From the NCBI GenBank assembly GCA_024959975.1, contig JANXFM010000022.1, forward strand, positions 1-9,934: DNA of 9,934 nt, given 5' to 3'. Of the stretch, positions 1 through 7,560 are shown one piece after another. The translations under genes and the position numbers were made by a program. A model generated the notes under the pieces. It was not told the origin of the DNA and did not search any database. It saw only the letters and a program-made list of their open reading frames with translations. Position 1 is the stretch's first letter. Each line of letters starts with the position of its first letter. The stretch comes from Flavobacteriales bacterium. GTDB lineage: Bacteria > Bacteroidota > Bacteroidia > Flavobacteriales > UBA7430.

Positions 1-635
1 AACACCACGATTGGCAATTTATTTTCATTACATAAGGTGAAAGCTGTCATATCCATAACGTTAAGTCCTTTTTGATAAACCTCATCAAAAGTAATAGTAT
101 CGTATTTTGTTGCTGTAGCATCCTTTTCCGGATCTGCCGTGTAAATACCATCAACCCGGGTTCCTTTCAAGATCACATCAGCTTCCACTTCTATGGCTCT
201 GAGTGTAGCAGCAGTATCTGTGGTAAAATAGGGATTACCCGTGCCTGCAGAAAAAATAACTACTCTACCTTTTTCTAAGTGACGTACGGCTCTACGACGA
301 ATAAAAGGCTCTGCAACTTCATCCATTTTTATGGCAGACATCAAACGCGTTTTCACATGTATGTGTTCAAGTGACGATTGTAAAGCCAGACCATTAATCA
401 CCGTTGCTAACATACCCATATAATCGCCCTGAACGCGATCCATACCGCTATTCGCAGCTTGAACACCACGGAAAATATTACCACCACCAATAACTATGGC
501 TACCTGACAACCTTGATCTACTACTGTTTGGATATCTTTTGCGTATTCAGCAATTTTTTCCGGAGAAATACCGTACTCACCCTTTCCCATCAGGGCTTCA
601 CCGCTTAGCTTTAGGAGTATTCTTTTATATTTCAT
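1..635 (-). CDS. pyrH: UMP kinase (uridylate kinase), 3' end cut off by the window
   Basis: This enzyme phosphorylates UMP to UDP with ATP in the cytoplasm, the step that feeds UTP and CTP synthesis. It belongs to the bacterial hexameric amino-acid-kinase fold family, not the eukaryotic UMP/CMP kinase type. My translation from ATG at 635 gives 211 residues before the window edge. It starts [15 protein letters not shown], with the nucleotide-binding GGGNIFRG at about 50-57, an acidic [10 protein letters not shown] stretch at 69-78, the phosphate/UMP loop [10 protein letters not shown] at 131-140 and a [10 protein letters not shown] segment near 166-175. The family is usually about 235 residues, so roughly 25 C-terminal residues lie outside. 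The start matches the family's usual N-terminus. It is separated from tsf by a terminator and has its own -7 element 17 nt upstream of the ATG. In related genomes frr often follows, but that cannot be seen here. No lesion is visible. Confidence 0.97.
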   Translation of the reverse strand, partial: MKYKRILLKLSGEALMGKGEYGISPEKIAEYAKDIQTVVDQGCQVAIVIGGGNIFRGVQAANSGMDRVQGDYMGMLATVINGLALQSSLEHIHVKTRLMSAIKMDEVAEPFIRRRAVRHLEKGRVVIFSAGTGNPYFTTDTAATLRAIEVEADVILKGTRVDGIYTADPEKDATATKYDTITFDEVYQKGLNVMDMTAFTLCNENKLPIVV

Positions 636-652
636 AGAAATAAATAGTTTCT

Positions 653-660
653 CAAAGATA
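653..660 (-). promoter_or_regulatory. Candidate pyrH promoter, -7 element TATCTTTG
   Basis: On the minus strand TATCTTTG is a perfect match to the Bacteroidota TAnnTTTG element. It lies 17 nt upstream of the pyrH ATG, which would give a very short leader. A canonical TTG at 17-23 nt upstream is missing. Instead TTACTTG lies 12 nt upstream, the same arrangement as at the rplM promoter. Its position between the tsf terminator and pyrH supports independent transcription of pyrH. Confidence 0.6.
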
Positions 661-708
661 GATAAATCAGTTCAAGTAAAAATGAAGAACTTCAGAAGTT
701 TTGAACAC

Positions 709-737
709 AAAAAAACCACTCTAAAAGAGTGGTTTTT
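709..737 (-). terminator. Rho-independent terminator after tsf
   Basis: A perfect 12-bp inverted repeat (arms 711-722 and 726-737, AAA loop on the plus strand) ends in a run of seven T on the minus strand (complement of 709-715). The GC-containing core is CCACTCT/AGAGTGG. It begins 19 nt beyond the tsf stop codon and should end the rplM-rpsI-rpsB-tsf transcript. The plus-strand reading also has a 5-T tail, but no plus-strand gene precedes it. Confidence 0.93.
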
Positions 738-756
738 AATCTTCTTTTTCAAAAGA

Positions 757-1719
757 TTAACCTAAGGCTACTCTTTTAAAATCAGCTACTGCCACATCAC
801 CATAAGTAGCGATATAACCAGCAACATTTTGCTTTTCATCTTTGATAAAATCCTGATCTAAAAGACACATCTCTTGATCAAGAGTCGTATTATCAGCAAT
901 AAATCTTGTAACCTTTCCAGGTACAATTTTATCCCAGATTTTTTCCGGCTTACCTTCAGCTTGTAATTGTGCTTCAATAGTTGCTTTCGCTTCAGCAATT
1001 ACTTGTTCAGATAATTGAGCCATAGAAATATACTGAGGCACATTCTTAAGGGTTTTACCCAATCGAGCCAACTCAATATTCTCTTTTTCTATTACAGCAA
1101 TTCTAGCTTCCGTTTCTGAGGATACAAAAGCAGCATCAAAATCTTTATAAGATAAAGTTGTTGCACCCATTGATGCAACTTGCATTGACAAGTCTTTTGC
1201 TAACACATCAGCATTATCAACAGCATTATTTAATCCTACTAAAACTGCAATTTTAGAACCGTGAGTATAAGAACCAACATAATTGGCTTCAACTCTTTCG
1301 AATCCTTTAATTTCAATTTTCTCTCCGATCACACCTGATTGCTCAGTTAATTTATCAGCAACGGTCATTCCTCCAAAATCAGCAGCTAAAAAGGCATCTT
1401 TATTTGAGCTATTTAAAGCTATGTCAGCAAATTCAGAGGCTAAAGATTTAAACGAATCGTTTATGGCAACAAAATCTGTTTCACAAGCTAATACAATAGC
1501 AATACCAATAGTCTTATCAGCATTAATTTTAGTTAGAGCAACTCCTTCAGAAGCATCGCGATCAGCACGCTTAGCAGCGATTTTCTGACCTTTCTTCCGA
1601 AGAACATCTACAGCAGCTTCAAAGTCACCTTCAGCTTCCACAAGAGCTTTCTTGCAGTCCATCATTCCGGCACCTGTTTGCTTTCTTAATTTATTTACTT
1701 CTGCGGCAGTAATTTTCAT
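757..1719 (-). CDS. tsf: Translation elongation factor Ts
   Basis: EF-Ts is the cytoplasmic guanine-nucleotide exchange factor that releases GDP from EF-Tu so that EF-Tu can rebind GTP and aminoacyl-tRNA. The 320-residue product has the N-terminal UBA-like domain with the first EF-Ts signature TGAGMMDCKKAL at 15-26. The second signature, with TDFVA at 81-85, holds the Asp-Phe pair known to intrude into EF-Tu near its Mg2+ site. The rest is the dimerisation-type core. The length is longer than E. coli EF-Ts (about 283) but normal for flavobacterial proteins. The ATG at 1719 gives the canonical MKITAAEVNKLR start. It is the last gene of the ribosomal cluster, 56 nt after rpsB with a hairpin in the gap, and is followed by a strong terminator. 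Confidence 0.98.
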   Translation of the reverse strand: MKITAAEVNKLRKQTGAGMMDCKKALVEAEGDFEAAVDVLRKKGQKIAAKRADRDASEGVALTKINADKTIGIAIVLACETDFVAINDSFKSLASEFADIALNSSNKDAFLAADFGGMTVADKLTEQSGVIGEKIEIKGFERVEANYVGSYTHGSKIAVLVGLNNAVDNADVLAKDLSMQVASMGATTLSYKDFDAAFVSSETEARIAVIEKENIELARLGKTLKNVPQYISMAQLSEQVIAEAKATIEAQLQAEGKPEKIWDKIVPGKVTRFIADNTTLDQEMCLLDQDFIKDEKQNVAGYIATYGDVAVADFKRVALG

Positions 1720-1742
1720 AATTACAGAAAATAAAGGTTAAT

Positions 1743-1772
1743 AAAAGGAGTAGCGCAAATGGCTACTCTTTT
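1743..1772 (-). promoter_or_regulatory. rpsB-tsf intercistronic hairpin, possible attenuator
   Basis: The minus strand can fold GAGTAGC against GCTACTC (7 bp, 7-nt loop). The stem can be extended by four A-U pairs past a single bulged C. The 3' arm runs into TTTTA, so it resembles a weak intrinsic terminator. It starts 3 nt after the rpsB stop and ends 24 nt before the tsf ATG. It may tune the tsf to rpsB ratio or protect the upstream 3' end. The role is inferred; the structure is directly visible. Confidence 0.6.
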
Positions 1773-1775
1773 AGA

Positions 1776-2546
1776 TTATTCAGCTTTTTCAGCTTTTACT
1801 TCTTTTGCTTCCTCTTTTTTAGCAACTTCGTCTTTCTTCGCAGCAGCCTGAACTTCTTTCTCCTTCTTTCTATCAGCCAAACCTTCTTTTACGCCTTCGT
1901 TAACAGCGTTTAAGATTATTGTGATAGATTTAGAAGCATCATCATTCGCCGGAATAGCAAAGTCTACTAATTCAGGATCTGAATTGGTATCAACGATAGC
2001 AAAAGTAGGGATACCTAATTTTTTCGCTTCTGCAATAGCAATAGCTTCACGCTTTAAATCAACAACAAATAATGCTGCCGGTAAACGCGTCATATCAGAA
2101 ATAGAACCTAAGTTTTTTTCCAACTTAGCTCTCTGACGATCAATTTGCAAACGTTCTCTTTTGGAAAGAACCATAAAAGTACCATCTGCTTTCATTTTAT
2201 CGATAGATGACATCTTCTTTACAGCCTTACGGATGGTAACGAAGTTTGTCAACATACCACCTGGCCAACGCTCAGTAATGTAAGGCATGTTTACTTCTTT
2301 TGCTGCATCAGAAACAATCTCTTTAGCTTGTTTTTTCGTTGCAACATACATGATTTTTCTTCCCGAACGGGCGATCTTTTTCATTGCTTCAGCAGCTTCA
2401 TCAAGCTTTACTGCAGTTTTATTAAGATCGATAATGTGAATCCCATTACGCTCCATAAAAATATAAGGAGCCATGTTTGGATTCCACTTACGCGTTAGGT
2501 GACCAAAGTGTACACCTGCGTCTAAGAGTTCTTTAATTTCAGCCAT
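1776..2546 (-). CDS. rpsB: 30S ribosomal protein S2 (uS2)
   Basis: S2 is a late-assembling small-subunit protein on the solvent side of the 30S head/body junction, and it is needed for S1 binding in E. coli. The 256-residue product has the S2 N-terminal signature (LLDAGVHFGHLTRKWNPNM at about 7-25), the conserved WPGGMLTNF at 94-102 and the PELVDFAIPANDD segment at about 191-203. Residues about 222-256 form a Lys/Glu/Ala-rich low-complexity tail beyond the E. coli length of 241, a common kind of lineage-specific extension. The ATG at 2546 is fixed by the MAEIKELLDAGVHFGH start. It is co-directional with rpsI (88-nt gap holding a hairpin) and tsf (56-nt gap). The usual rpsB-tsf coupling is kept. 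Confidence 0.98.
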   Translation of the reverse strand: MAEIKELLDAGVHFGHLTRKWNPNMAPYIFMERNGIHIIDLNKTAVKLDEAAEAMKKIARSGRKIMYVATKKQAKEIVSDAAKEVNMPYITERWPGGMLTNFVTIRKAVKKMSSIDKMKADGTFMVLSKRERLQIDRQRAKLEKNLGSISDMTRLPAALFVVDLKREAIAIAEAKKLGIPTFAIVDTNSDPELVDFAIPANDDASKSITIILNAVNEGVKEGLADRKKEKEVQAAAKKDEVAKKEEAKEVKAEKAE

Positions 2547-2582
2547 TTTTGTCTGTTTACTTTCTTTTTACGTTTTTTTCGC

Positions 2583-2617
2583 AATTGCTAAGTAATGCCA
2601 AAGCAGTCTTAACAATT
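2583..2617 (-). promoter_or_regulatory. Hairpin in the rpsI-rpsB gap, candidate rpsB leader element
   Basis: On the minus strand AATTGTTAAG pairs with CTTAGCAATT over 10 bp. A G-U wobble forms in RNA from this strand, whereas the plus strand would have an A-C mismatch. The apical region can add a TGC/GCA stem closed by TTTG. It starts 17 nt after the rpsI stop and ends 36 nt before the rpsB ATG. No T-run follows, so it does not look like a terminator. A structured leader, for example for S2 feedback, or a processing site is inferred, not shown. Confidence 0.45.
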
Positions 2618-2634
2618 TAGATACTAAACCAATA

Positions 2635-3021
2635 TTAACGTTTAGAGAACTGGAATTTCTTACGAGCTTTCTTCTGTCCTGGTTTTTTACGCTCAACCAT
2701 TCTAGGGTCACGAGTTAGCAATCCTTCCGGCTTTAAGGCTACACGGTGATCAGGATTTATTTGTACCAAAGCACGTGAGATTCCCAAGCGAATTGCTTCT
2801 GCCTGACCGGTGATACCACCACCATCTACGTTTACTTTGATATCGTATTGACCCTCAACACCGGCCAAAGCTTGAGCTTGCTCAAGTTTGTATTGTAGCG
2901 TACCAGTAGTGAAGTAATCTTTTACATCTCTACCATTTACAGTAATAGCACCTTTACCATCTGAAAGGTAAACGCGAGCTACCGCTTTTTTTCTTCTACC
3001 GATTGTGTGAACAACTTCCAT
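2635..3021 (-). CDS. rpsI: 30S ribosomal protein S9 (uS9)
   Basis: S9 is a 30S head protein whose C-terminal tail reaches toward the P-site tRNA anticodon loop. The 128-residue product has the S9 signature [19 protein letters not shown] at about 67-85. It also has the basic C-terminal tail [18 protein letters not shown] ending in the invariant Ser-Lys-Arg. The length is typical. The ATG at 3021 lies only 1 nt after the rplM stop, so the two genes are almost certainly translationally coupled. The rplM-rpsI pair is conserved in most bacteria. No anomaly is seen. Confidence 0.98.
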   Translation of the reverse strand: MEVVHTIGRRKKAVARVYLSDGKGAITVNGRDVKDYFTTGTLQYKLEQAQALAGVEGQYDIKVNVDGGGITGQAEAIRLGISRALVQINPDHRVALKPEGLLTRDPRMVERKKPGQKKARKKFQFSKR

Positions 3022-3022
3022 C

Positions 3023-3478
3023 TTACTTGATATCTTTTAAGTTGATTAGTTTTGGCTTTTGAGCTTCCATTCCGTGTGCATCACCAACGAAGACACGTAA
3101 ATTTTTGTTCAATGCAGCCCCTAGTTTGTTTTTAGGAAGCATTCCGTAAACTGCCTTTGTTACAAGACGTGTCGGATCCTTCTCAAAAACTTCTCTTGCT
3201 GTTGCGTTACGTTGGCCACCAGGATATCCTGTGTGACTAATGTATTCTTTAGCTTCCCATTTGTTTCCGGTTAAAACAATCTTTTCAGCGTTAATCACAA
3301 TCACGTTATCACCACAATCTACGTGTGGAGTGTAACTTGGCTTGTGTTTACCACGAATCAGAAATGCAACCTTAGAAGCCATACGCCCCAACGTCTGTCC
3401 TTCAGCATCTACCAATAACCATTCTTTTTGAACAGTCTGTGCGTTAGCTGAAACAGTTTTGTAGCTTAATGTATTCAC
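3023..3478 (-). CDS. rplM: 50S ribosomal protein L13 (uL13), GTG start
   Basis: L13 is an early-assembling 50S protein that binds 23S rRNA; in E. coli it also represses its own rplM-rpsI mRNA. The 151-residue product shows [19 protein letters not shown] at about 46-64, the HTGYPGG motif at 82-88 and the L13 signature region GMLPKNKLG at 112-120 followed by [11 protein letters not shown]. The start is GTG at 3478, giving (M)[10 protein letters not shown], which fits the usual flavobacterial L13 N-terminus, and no nearby in-frame ATG fits better. No clear Shine-Dalgarno is present, as is normal in this phylum. It is the first gene of the cluster, with a -7 promoter element about 70 nt upstream. 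Confidence 0.97.
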   Translation of the reverse strand: MNTLSYKTVSANAQTVQKEWLLVDAEGQTLGRMASKVAFLIRGKHKPSYTPHVDCGDNVIVINAEKIVLTGNKWEAKEYISHTGYPGGQRNATAREVFEKDPTRLVTKAVYGMLPKNKLGAALNKNLRVFVGDAHGMEAQKPKLINLKDIK

Positions 3479-3518
3479 CTTTTACTGATTTAGGTTAATT
3501 AATTTTTCCCTTACAAAC

Positions 3519-3533
3519 GGACATACCATGCCC
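3519..3533 (-). promoter_or_regulatory. Small hairpin in the rplM leader
   Basis: On the minus strand GGGCAT pairs with ATGTCC around a GGT loop (6 bp including one G-U). It would lie within the first 25 nt or so of the predicted rplM mRNA, about 40 nt upstream of the GTG start. It could be part of an L13-responsive leader like those known for this operon in other bacteria, but the structure is short and may be chance. Confidence 0.3.
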
Positions 3534-3547
3534 ATAAAAACGGAGGG

Positions 3548-3555
3548 CAAAGTTA
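3548..3555 (-). promoter_or_regulatory. Candidate rplM-operon promoter, -7 element TAACTTTG
   Basis: TAACTTTG on the minus strand matches TAnnTTTG exactly. It is preceded by a run of eight A and by TTATTTG with 12 nt between TTG and the -7 element. The canonical TTG at 17-23 nt is absent. Transcription would begin near 3541, giving a leader of about 60 nt before the GTG start. This is the only strong -7 match in the kbl-rplM gap. Confidence 0.65.
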
Positions 3556-3597
3556 GGTTTTTTTTCACAAATAACCACCTTGCCCTTGTTATCTTTT

Positions 3598-3632
3598 TCT
3601 CAACTTTCAGCAATCAGCTTTCAGCGATCATC
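3598..3632 (-). repeat. Tandem array of a 7-bp unit (GCTGAAA type) between kbl and rplM
   Basis: Read on the minus strand, five consecutive 7-bp units fit the periodicity: GATGATC, GCTGAAA, GCTGATT, GCTGAAA and GTTGAGA. The two GCTGAAA copies are identical and the others differ from them at two to four positions. The array lies 43-77 nt upstream of the rplM -7 element. A separate 7-bp direct repeat, CATCTGA on the plus strand, is at 3629-3635 and 3661-3667. Apart from these and the rplM promoter, nothing else is recognisable in the 213-nt gap, and no clear kbl terminator was found. Confidence 0.6.
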
Positions 3633-3691
3633 TGATGTGTGTGTTTTTATCCAAAATGCCCATCTGACACAAGTTCAAAAACAAACAACTA

Positions 3692-4879
3692 TTAAACAAC
3701 TCCTAATTCCCTGCCGACTTTCGTAAATGCAGCAACTGCTTTTTCAATATGATGTGGTTCGTGAGCAGCAGAAATCTGAACTCGAATACGAGCCAGACCT
3801 TTCGGGACTACGGGATAAAAGAAACCAATCACGTAAATTCCTTCTTCGAGCAATCTATTCGCAAAGCGTTGTGATAACTCAGCATCGTACAACATCACCG
3901 GAATAATTGCATGCTCCCCCGGGCGAAGATCGAAACCGGCAGCTTCCATTCCTGCACGAAATTGCTTTGCATTCCCTTCTAACTTATCTCTTAAAGCTGT
4001 TGAAGAAGAAAGTAAATCTAATACTTTATTAGCCGCACCTACAATAGAAGGCGCTAATGAATTTGAAAACAAATACGGACGAGAACGCTGACGCAATAGA
4101 TCAACGATCTCCTTCTTTGCAGAGGTAAATCCTCCCATGGCACCACCTAAAGCTTTCCCCAGTGTACCTGTAATAATATCTACACGACCCACCACACCAC
4201 AATACTCATGTGTTCCCCTACCGGATTTACCGACAAAACCTGTAGCATGCGAATCATCTACCATGACAAGGGCCTTGTACTTATCTGCCAGATCACAAAT
4301 AGCATCCAGCTTAGCGATGTAACCATCCATAGAAAAAACTCCATCGGTAACAATCACTCTGTAACGAGCAGATTGTGCTTCCTGCAACTTCGCTTCCAGA
4401 TCTGCCATATCACTATTCTTGTAACGGAAGCGTTGTGCTTTACACAAACGAACCCCATCGATAATAGAAGCATGGTTTAGCTCATCAGAAATAATGGCAT
4501 CTTCCGCAGCAAATAAGGGTTCAAAAACACCGCCGTTGGCATCGAAAGCTGCTGCGTACAAAATGGTGTCTTCCGTCCCTAAAAATTTAGAGATCTTAGC
4601 TTCTAATTCTTTATGGATATCCTGAGTACCACAAATAAAACGCACCGACGACATTCCGTATCCGTGTGTATCCAAAGCATCTTTTGAAGCCTGAATGACA
4701 TCCGGATGAGACGATAAACCGAGGTAATTATTAGCACAAAAGTTAATGACTTCCGAACCGTCACTTACTTTAATTGAACCCCCCTGAGGTGTTACAATGA
4801 TCCGTTCGTTTTTATACAAACCCGATGATCTAATAGCATCAAGTTGCATCTGTAAATGTTCTTTATAATCTCCGTACAT
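3692..4879 (-). CDS. kbl: Glycine C-acetyltransferase (2-amino-3-ketobutyrate CoA ligase)
   Basis: This PLP enzyme of the alpha-oxoamine synthase family cleaves 2-amino-3-oxobutyrate with CoA to glycine and acetyl-CoA, the second step of threonine catabolism after threonine dehydrogenase. From ATG at 4879 the product is 395 residues, close to E. coli Kbl (398) and collinear with it. It shows [11 protein letters not shown] at 45-55, [16 protein letters not shown] at 78-93, [13 protein letters not shown] at 134-146 (His136), the cofactor-contacting VDDSHA at 207-212 (Asp208, His211) and the PLP lysine Lys242 in GTLGKALGG. The frame stays open to an ATG at 4978. Those 33 extra residues are translated tandem repeat and palindrome and have no family counterpart, so I reject that start. 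No tdh gene is next to it. It could act on a related amino-ketone, but the Kbl-specific identity is strong. Confidence 0.95.
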   Translation of the reverse strand: MYGDYKEHLQMQLDAIRSSGLYKNERIIVTPQGGSIKVSDGSEVINFCANNYLGLSSHPDVIQASKDALDTHGYGMSSVRFICGTQDIHKELEAKISKFLGTEDTILYAAAFDANGGVFEPLFAAEDAIISDELNHASIIDGVRLCKAQRFRYKNSDMADLEAKLQEAQSARYRVIVTDGVFSMDGYIAKLDAICDLADKYKALVMVDDSHATGFVGKSGRGTHEYCGVVGRVDIITGTLGKALGGAMGGFTSAKKEIVDLLRQRSRPYLFSNSLAPSIVGAANKVLDLLSSSTALRDKLEGNAKQFRAGMEAAGFDLRPGEHAIIPVMLYDAELSQRFANRLLEEGIYVIGFFYPVVPKGLARIRVQISAAHEPHHIEKAVAAFTKVGRELGVV

Positions 4880-4885
4880 CTTAAT

Positions 4886-4906
4886 ATGGTTGATGGTTGA
4901 TGGTTG
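4886..4906 (-). repeat. Three perfect 7-bp tandem repeats just upstream of kbl
   Basis: ATGGTTG on the plus strand (CAACCAT on the minus strand) is repeated three times without mismatch, ending 7 nt before the kbl ATG. It would therefore lie in the kbl ribosome-loading region. It has the same 7-bp period as the arrays at 3598-3632 and 5021-5041 but a different unit sequence. Confidence 0.75.
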
Positions 4907-4911
4907 TCGGT

Positions 4912-4948
4912 CCTTGAGCCTGCCTACCGCAGGCAGGCCTGTCGAAGG
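4912..4948. repeat. Composite palindromic intergenic repeat upstream of kbl
   Basis: The core is an 8-bp perfect inverted repeat GCCTGCCT/AGGCAGGC (4918-4925 and 4931-4938) with a 5-nt ACCGC loop. It is flanked by CCTTGAG on the left and TCGAAGG on the right, whose ends (CCTT and AAGG) can extend the stem. The much higher G+C than the surrounding DNA makes it stand out. It resembles dispersed palindromic repeats (CCTTCGACAGG...CTCAAGG type) that I recall from many bacterial genomes; that link is from memory. CCTG occurs directly on both sides of the 15-bp centre (4919-4922 and 4938-4941). Confidence 0.75.
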
Positions 4949-4952
4949 GTTG

Positions 4953-4972
4953 GTTGTTGAATAAACAACAAC
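4953..4972. repeat. Small AT-rich inverted repeat upstream of kbl
   Basis: GTTGTTG (4953-4959) and CAACAAC (4966-4972) can pair over 7 bp around a 6-nt AATAAA loop. It adjoins the composite palindrome and overlaps the candidate kbl -7 region by one base. No T-run follows on either strand, so it is not a good terminator. It may be low-complexity chance. Confidence 0.4.
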
Positions 4973-4979
4973 AAGCATA
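4972..4979 (-). promoter_or_regulatory. Weak candidate kbl promoter, -7 element TATGCTTG
   Basis: TATGCTTG on the minus strand matches TAnnTTTG at five of the six defined positions. No TTG lies 17-23 nt upstream. If used, the kbl leader would be about 85 nt and would contain the palindrome and the three 7-bp repeats. The rest of the 161-nt gdhA-kbl gap offers no better match. Confidence 0.25.
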
Positions 4980-5020
4980 CATCCATTTGAGTTAATTATT
5001 TGAAGTTACTACCAACTGGT

Positions 5021-5040
5021 CATTGATCACTAATCACTAA

Positions 5041-5041
<1 letters not shown>
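5021..5041 (-). repeat. 7-bp tandem array overlapping the gdhA stop codon
   Basis: On the minus strand the units are GTTAGTG, ATTAGTG and ATCAATG. The first two differ at one position and the third is more diverged. The first G of the array is the last base of the gdhA TAG stop codon (5041-5043), so the array abuts the gene end exactly. It is the third array with a 7-bp period in this window. Confidence 0.55.
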
Positions 5042-6399
<1,358 letters not shown>

Positions 6400-6412
6400 T
6401 TAAAATATTTTG

Positions 6413-6420
6413 TAAACGTA
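6413..6420 (-). promoter_or_regulatory. Weak candidate gdhA promoter, -7 element TACGTTTA
   Basis: TACGTTTA on the minus strand matches TAnnTTTG except for the last base and lies 31 nt upstream of the gdhA ATG in a 75-nt AT-rich gap. No good upstream TTG is present at the usual distance. No terminator separates dprA from gdhA, so read-through from dprA is also possible. Confidence 0.3.
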
Positions 6421-6456
6421 TAACATTTTTCTTTTTCGACCATAAATTTATTTTTT

Positions 6457-7541
6457 CTAAGACTTCGCATATTGATTCCCAGGAAGGGCTCTTACTAGAC
6501 CTTTAAGCTCAAGCTGCAACAACAGCTGCATGATTTTTGGTATCGTGAGTTTTGCCTGCATAGCTATAAGGTCGATAGTCAATTTTTCCCTACTCGATAA
6601 AATTCCAATCAACTCCTCTTCTTCTTTATTTAGATCAATAAAGAGCTCCACCTGTTTTGTATCATTTTTCTCAGATTCTACATCCCATCCCATAAGATAA
6701 CAAATATCTTCTGCCGATTGAATCAAAGCCGCCTGATTTCTACGAATTAAATTATTACACCCTTCCGAATTTTCATCACCTACCCTGCCGGGCACTGCAA
6801 ACACATCTCTGCTGTAATTAATGCCCCTCCTTTTTTACGTGCCTCCACCACTAAAGTAGCATCAGATAAACCTGCAATAATCCGATTCCGTTTAGGAAAG
6901 TTCTCTCGCTCAGGACTGGTGCCACTGATAAAATCACTAAGCAAAGCTCCATTCTCCTGCATCGCTTTTGATATCTTATCGTGCATAGGTGGATAAATTA
7001 TATCGAGCCCATGCGCTAAAACTCCAAGTGTGGGAATATTGAATTTCAAACATGCCCTATGTGATGCAACATCTATGCCATAGGCTAAACCACTCACAAC
7101 AAGCACATCATCCAAACGACTCAGATCCTGAATAATATCCTCTGTAATTCCTCTTCCATAATCAGTCGCTTTACGTGTTCCAACCACACTAATAATCCGT
7201 TTGGCATTTAGATTAACATCTGCTCCTTTCACATACAGTAAAATAGGAGAATCCACACACTGTTTTAAACGAAAAGGATAATCATCATCCATAAAATAAA
7301 CGGGCTTTACTTGGTTCTGCTCCATAAAACGCAACTCAAATTCTGCAGCTGATAGCAGATCCTGAGAAACAATAGAATTTGCCATAACTGACCCAATACC
7401 GGGAATCATCATTAAACTCTTTCGCGTTTCTTTGAAAACAGCTTCAGCAGACCCACAGTAAGCAATTAACTTTTTTGCAGCCACATCACCCACCTTAGGT
7501 ACAAGTGTTAAAGCTATTTGATATATTTTCTCAGAATTCAT
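6457..7541 (-). pseudogene. dprA: DNA-processing protein DprA, interrupted by a frameshift
   Basis: Intact DprA binds incoming single-stranded DNA and loads RecA during natural transformation. Here the gene is in two frames. From ATG at 7541, 253 residues contain the N-terminal helix-hairpin-helix-like region (about 1-60) and most of the Rossmann-like domain: SVVGTRKATDYG, VSGLAYGIDVASHRACL, LAHGLDIIYPP, FPKRNRIIAGLSDATLVVEA and GGALITAE. It then reads MCLQCPAG and stops at 6780-6782. The second frame continues DVFAVPGRVGDENSEGCNNLIRRN and a C-terminal winged-helix domain ending LELKGLVRALPGNQYAKS at 6457. Family members carry about seven residues between ITAE and DVFAVPG that are missing here, so the join near 6803-6812 fits a deletion of about 22 bp. 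The GTG at 6804 is not a credible independent start. Alternatives are a sequencing or assembly error, or a recent inactivation in a strain that no longer needs transformation. Confidence 0.9.
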
Positions 7542-7552
7542 TCAAGAAACCC

Positions 7553-7560
7553 TATTTTTG
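7553..7560 (+). promoter_or_regulatory. Candidate promoter of the TonB-dependent receptor gene, TATTTTTG
   Basis: TATTTTTG matches TAnnTTTG exactly and lies 21 nt upstream of the receptor ATG, giving a short leader. The expected upstream TTG would fall inside the dprA 5' end; none is present at 17-23 nt. The whole divergent gap is 40 nt, so any operator would have to overlap dprA or the receptor gene. Confidence 0.5.

Noticed and set aside
72..278. Plus-strand open frame within pyrH
   Set aside because: It is antisense to conserved UMP kinase motifs; the Cys-rich peptide is a by-product of the pyrH codons.
711..737. The perfect inverted repeat as a mobile-element end or operator
   Set aside because: Position after tsf, stem-loop size and T-run fit an ordinary intrinsic terminator.
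1283..1588. Plus-strand open frame within tsf
   Set aside because: It is antisense to a clearly conserved gene, has no recognisable domain and no promoter or start context.
4137..4480. Two overlapping plus-strand open frames within kbl
   Set aside because: Both are antisense to the PLP-binding part of Kbl and lack any independent support.
4880..4978. Upstream ATG at 4978 as the kbl start (428-residue product)
   Set aside because: The added residues translate repeat DNA, have no match to the Kbl family, and the ATG at 4879 gives the expected length and N-terminus.
6457..6804. A separate 115-residue gene starting at GTG 6804
   Set aside because: It is the C-terminal part of DprA in a shifted frame, starting in the middle of the conserved DVFAVPGR block.
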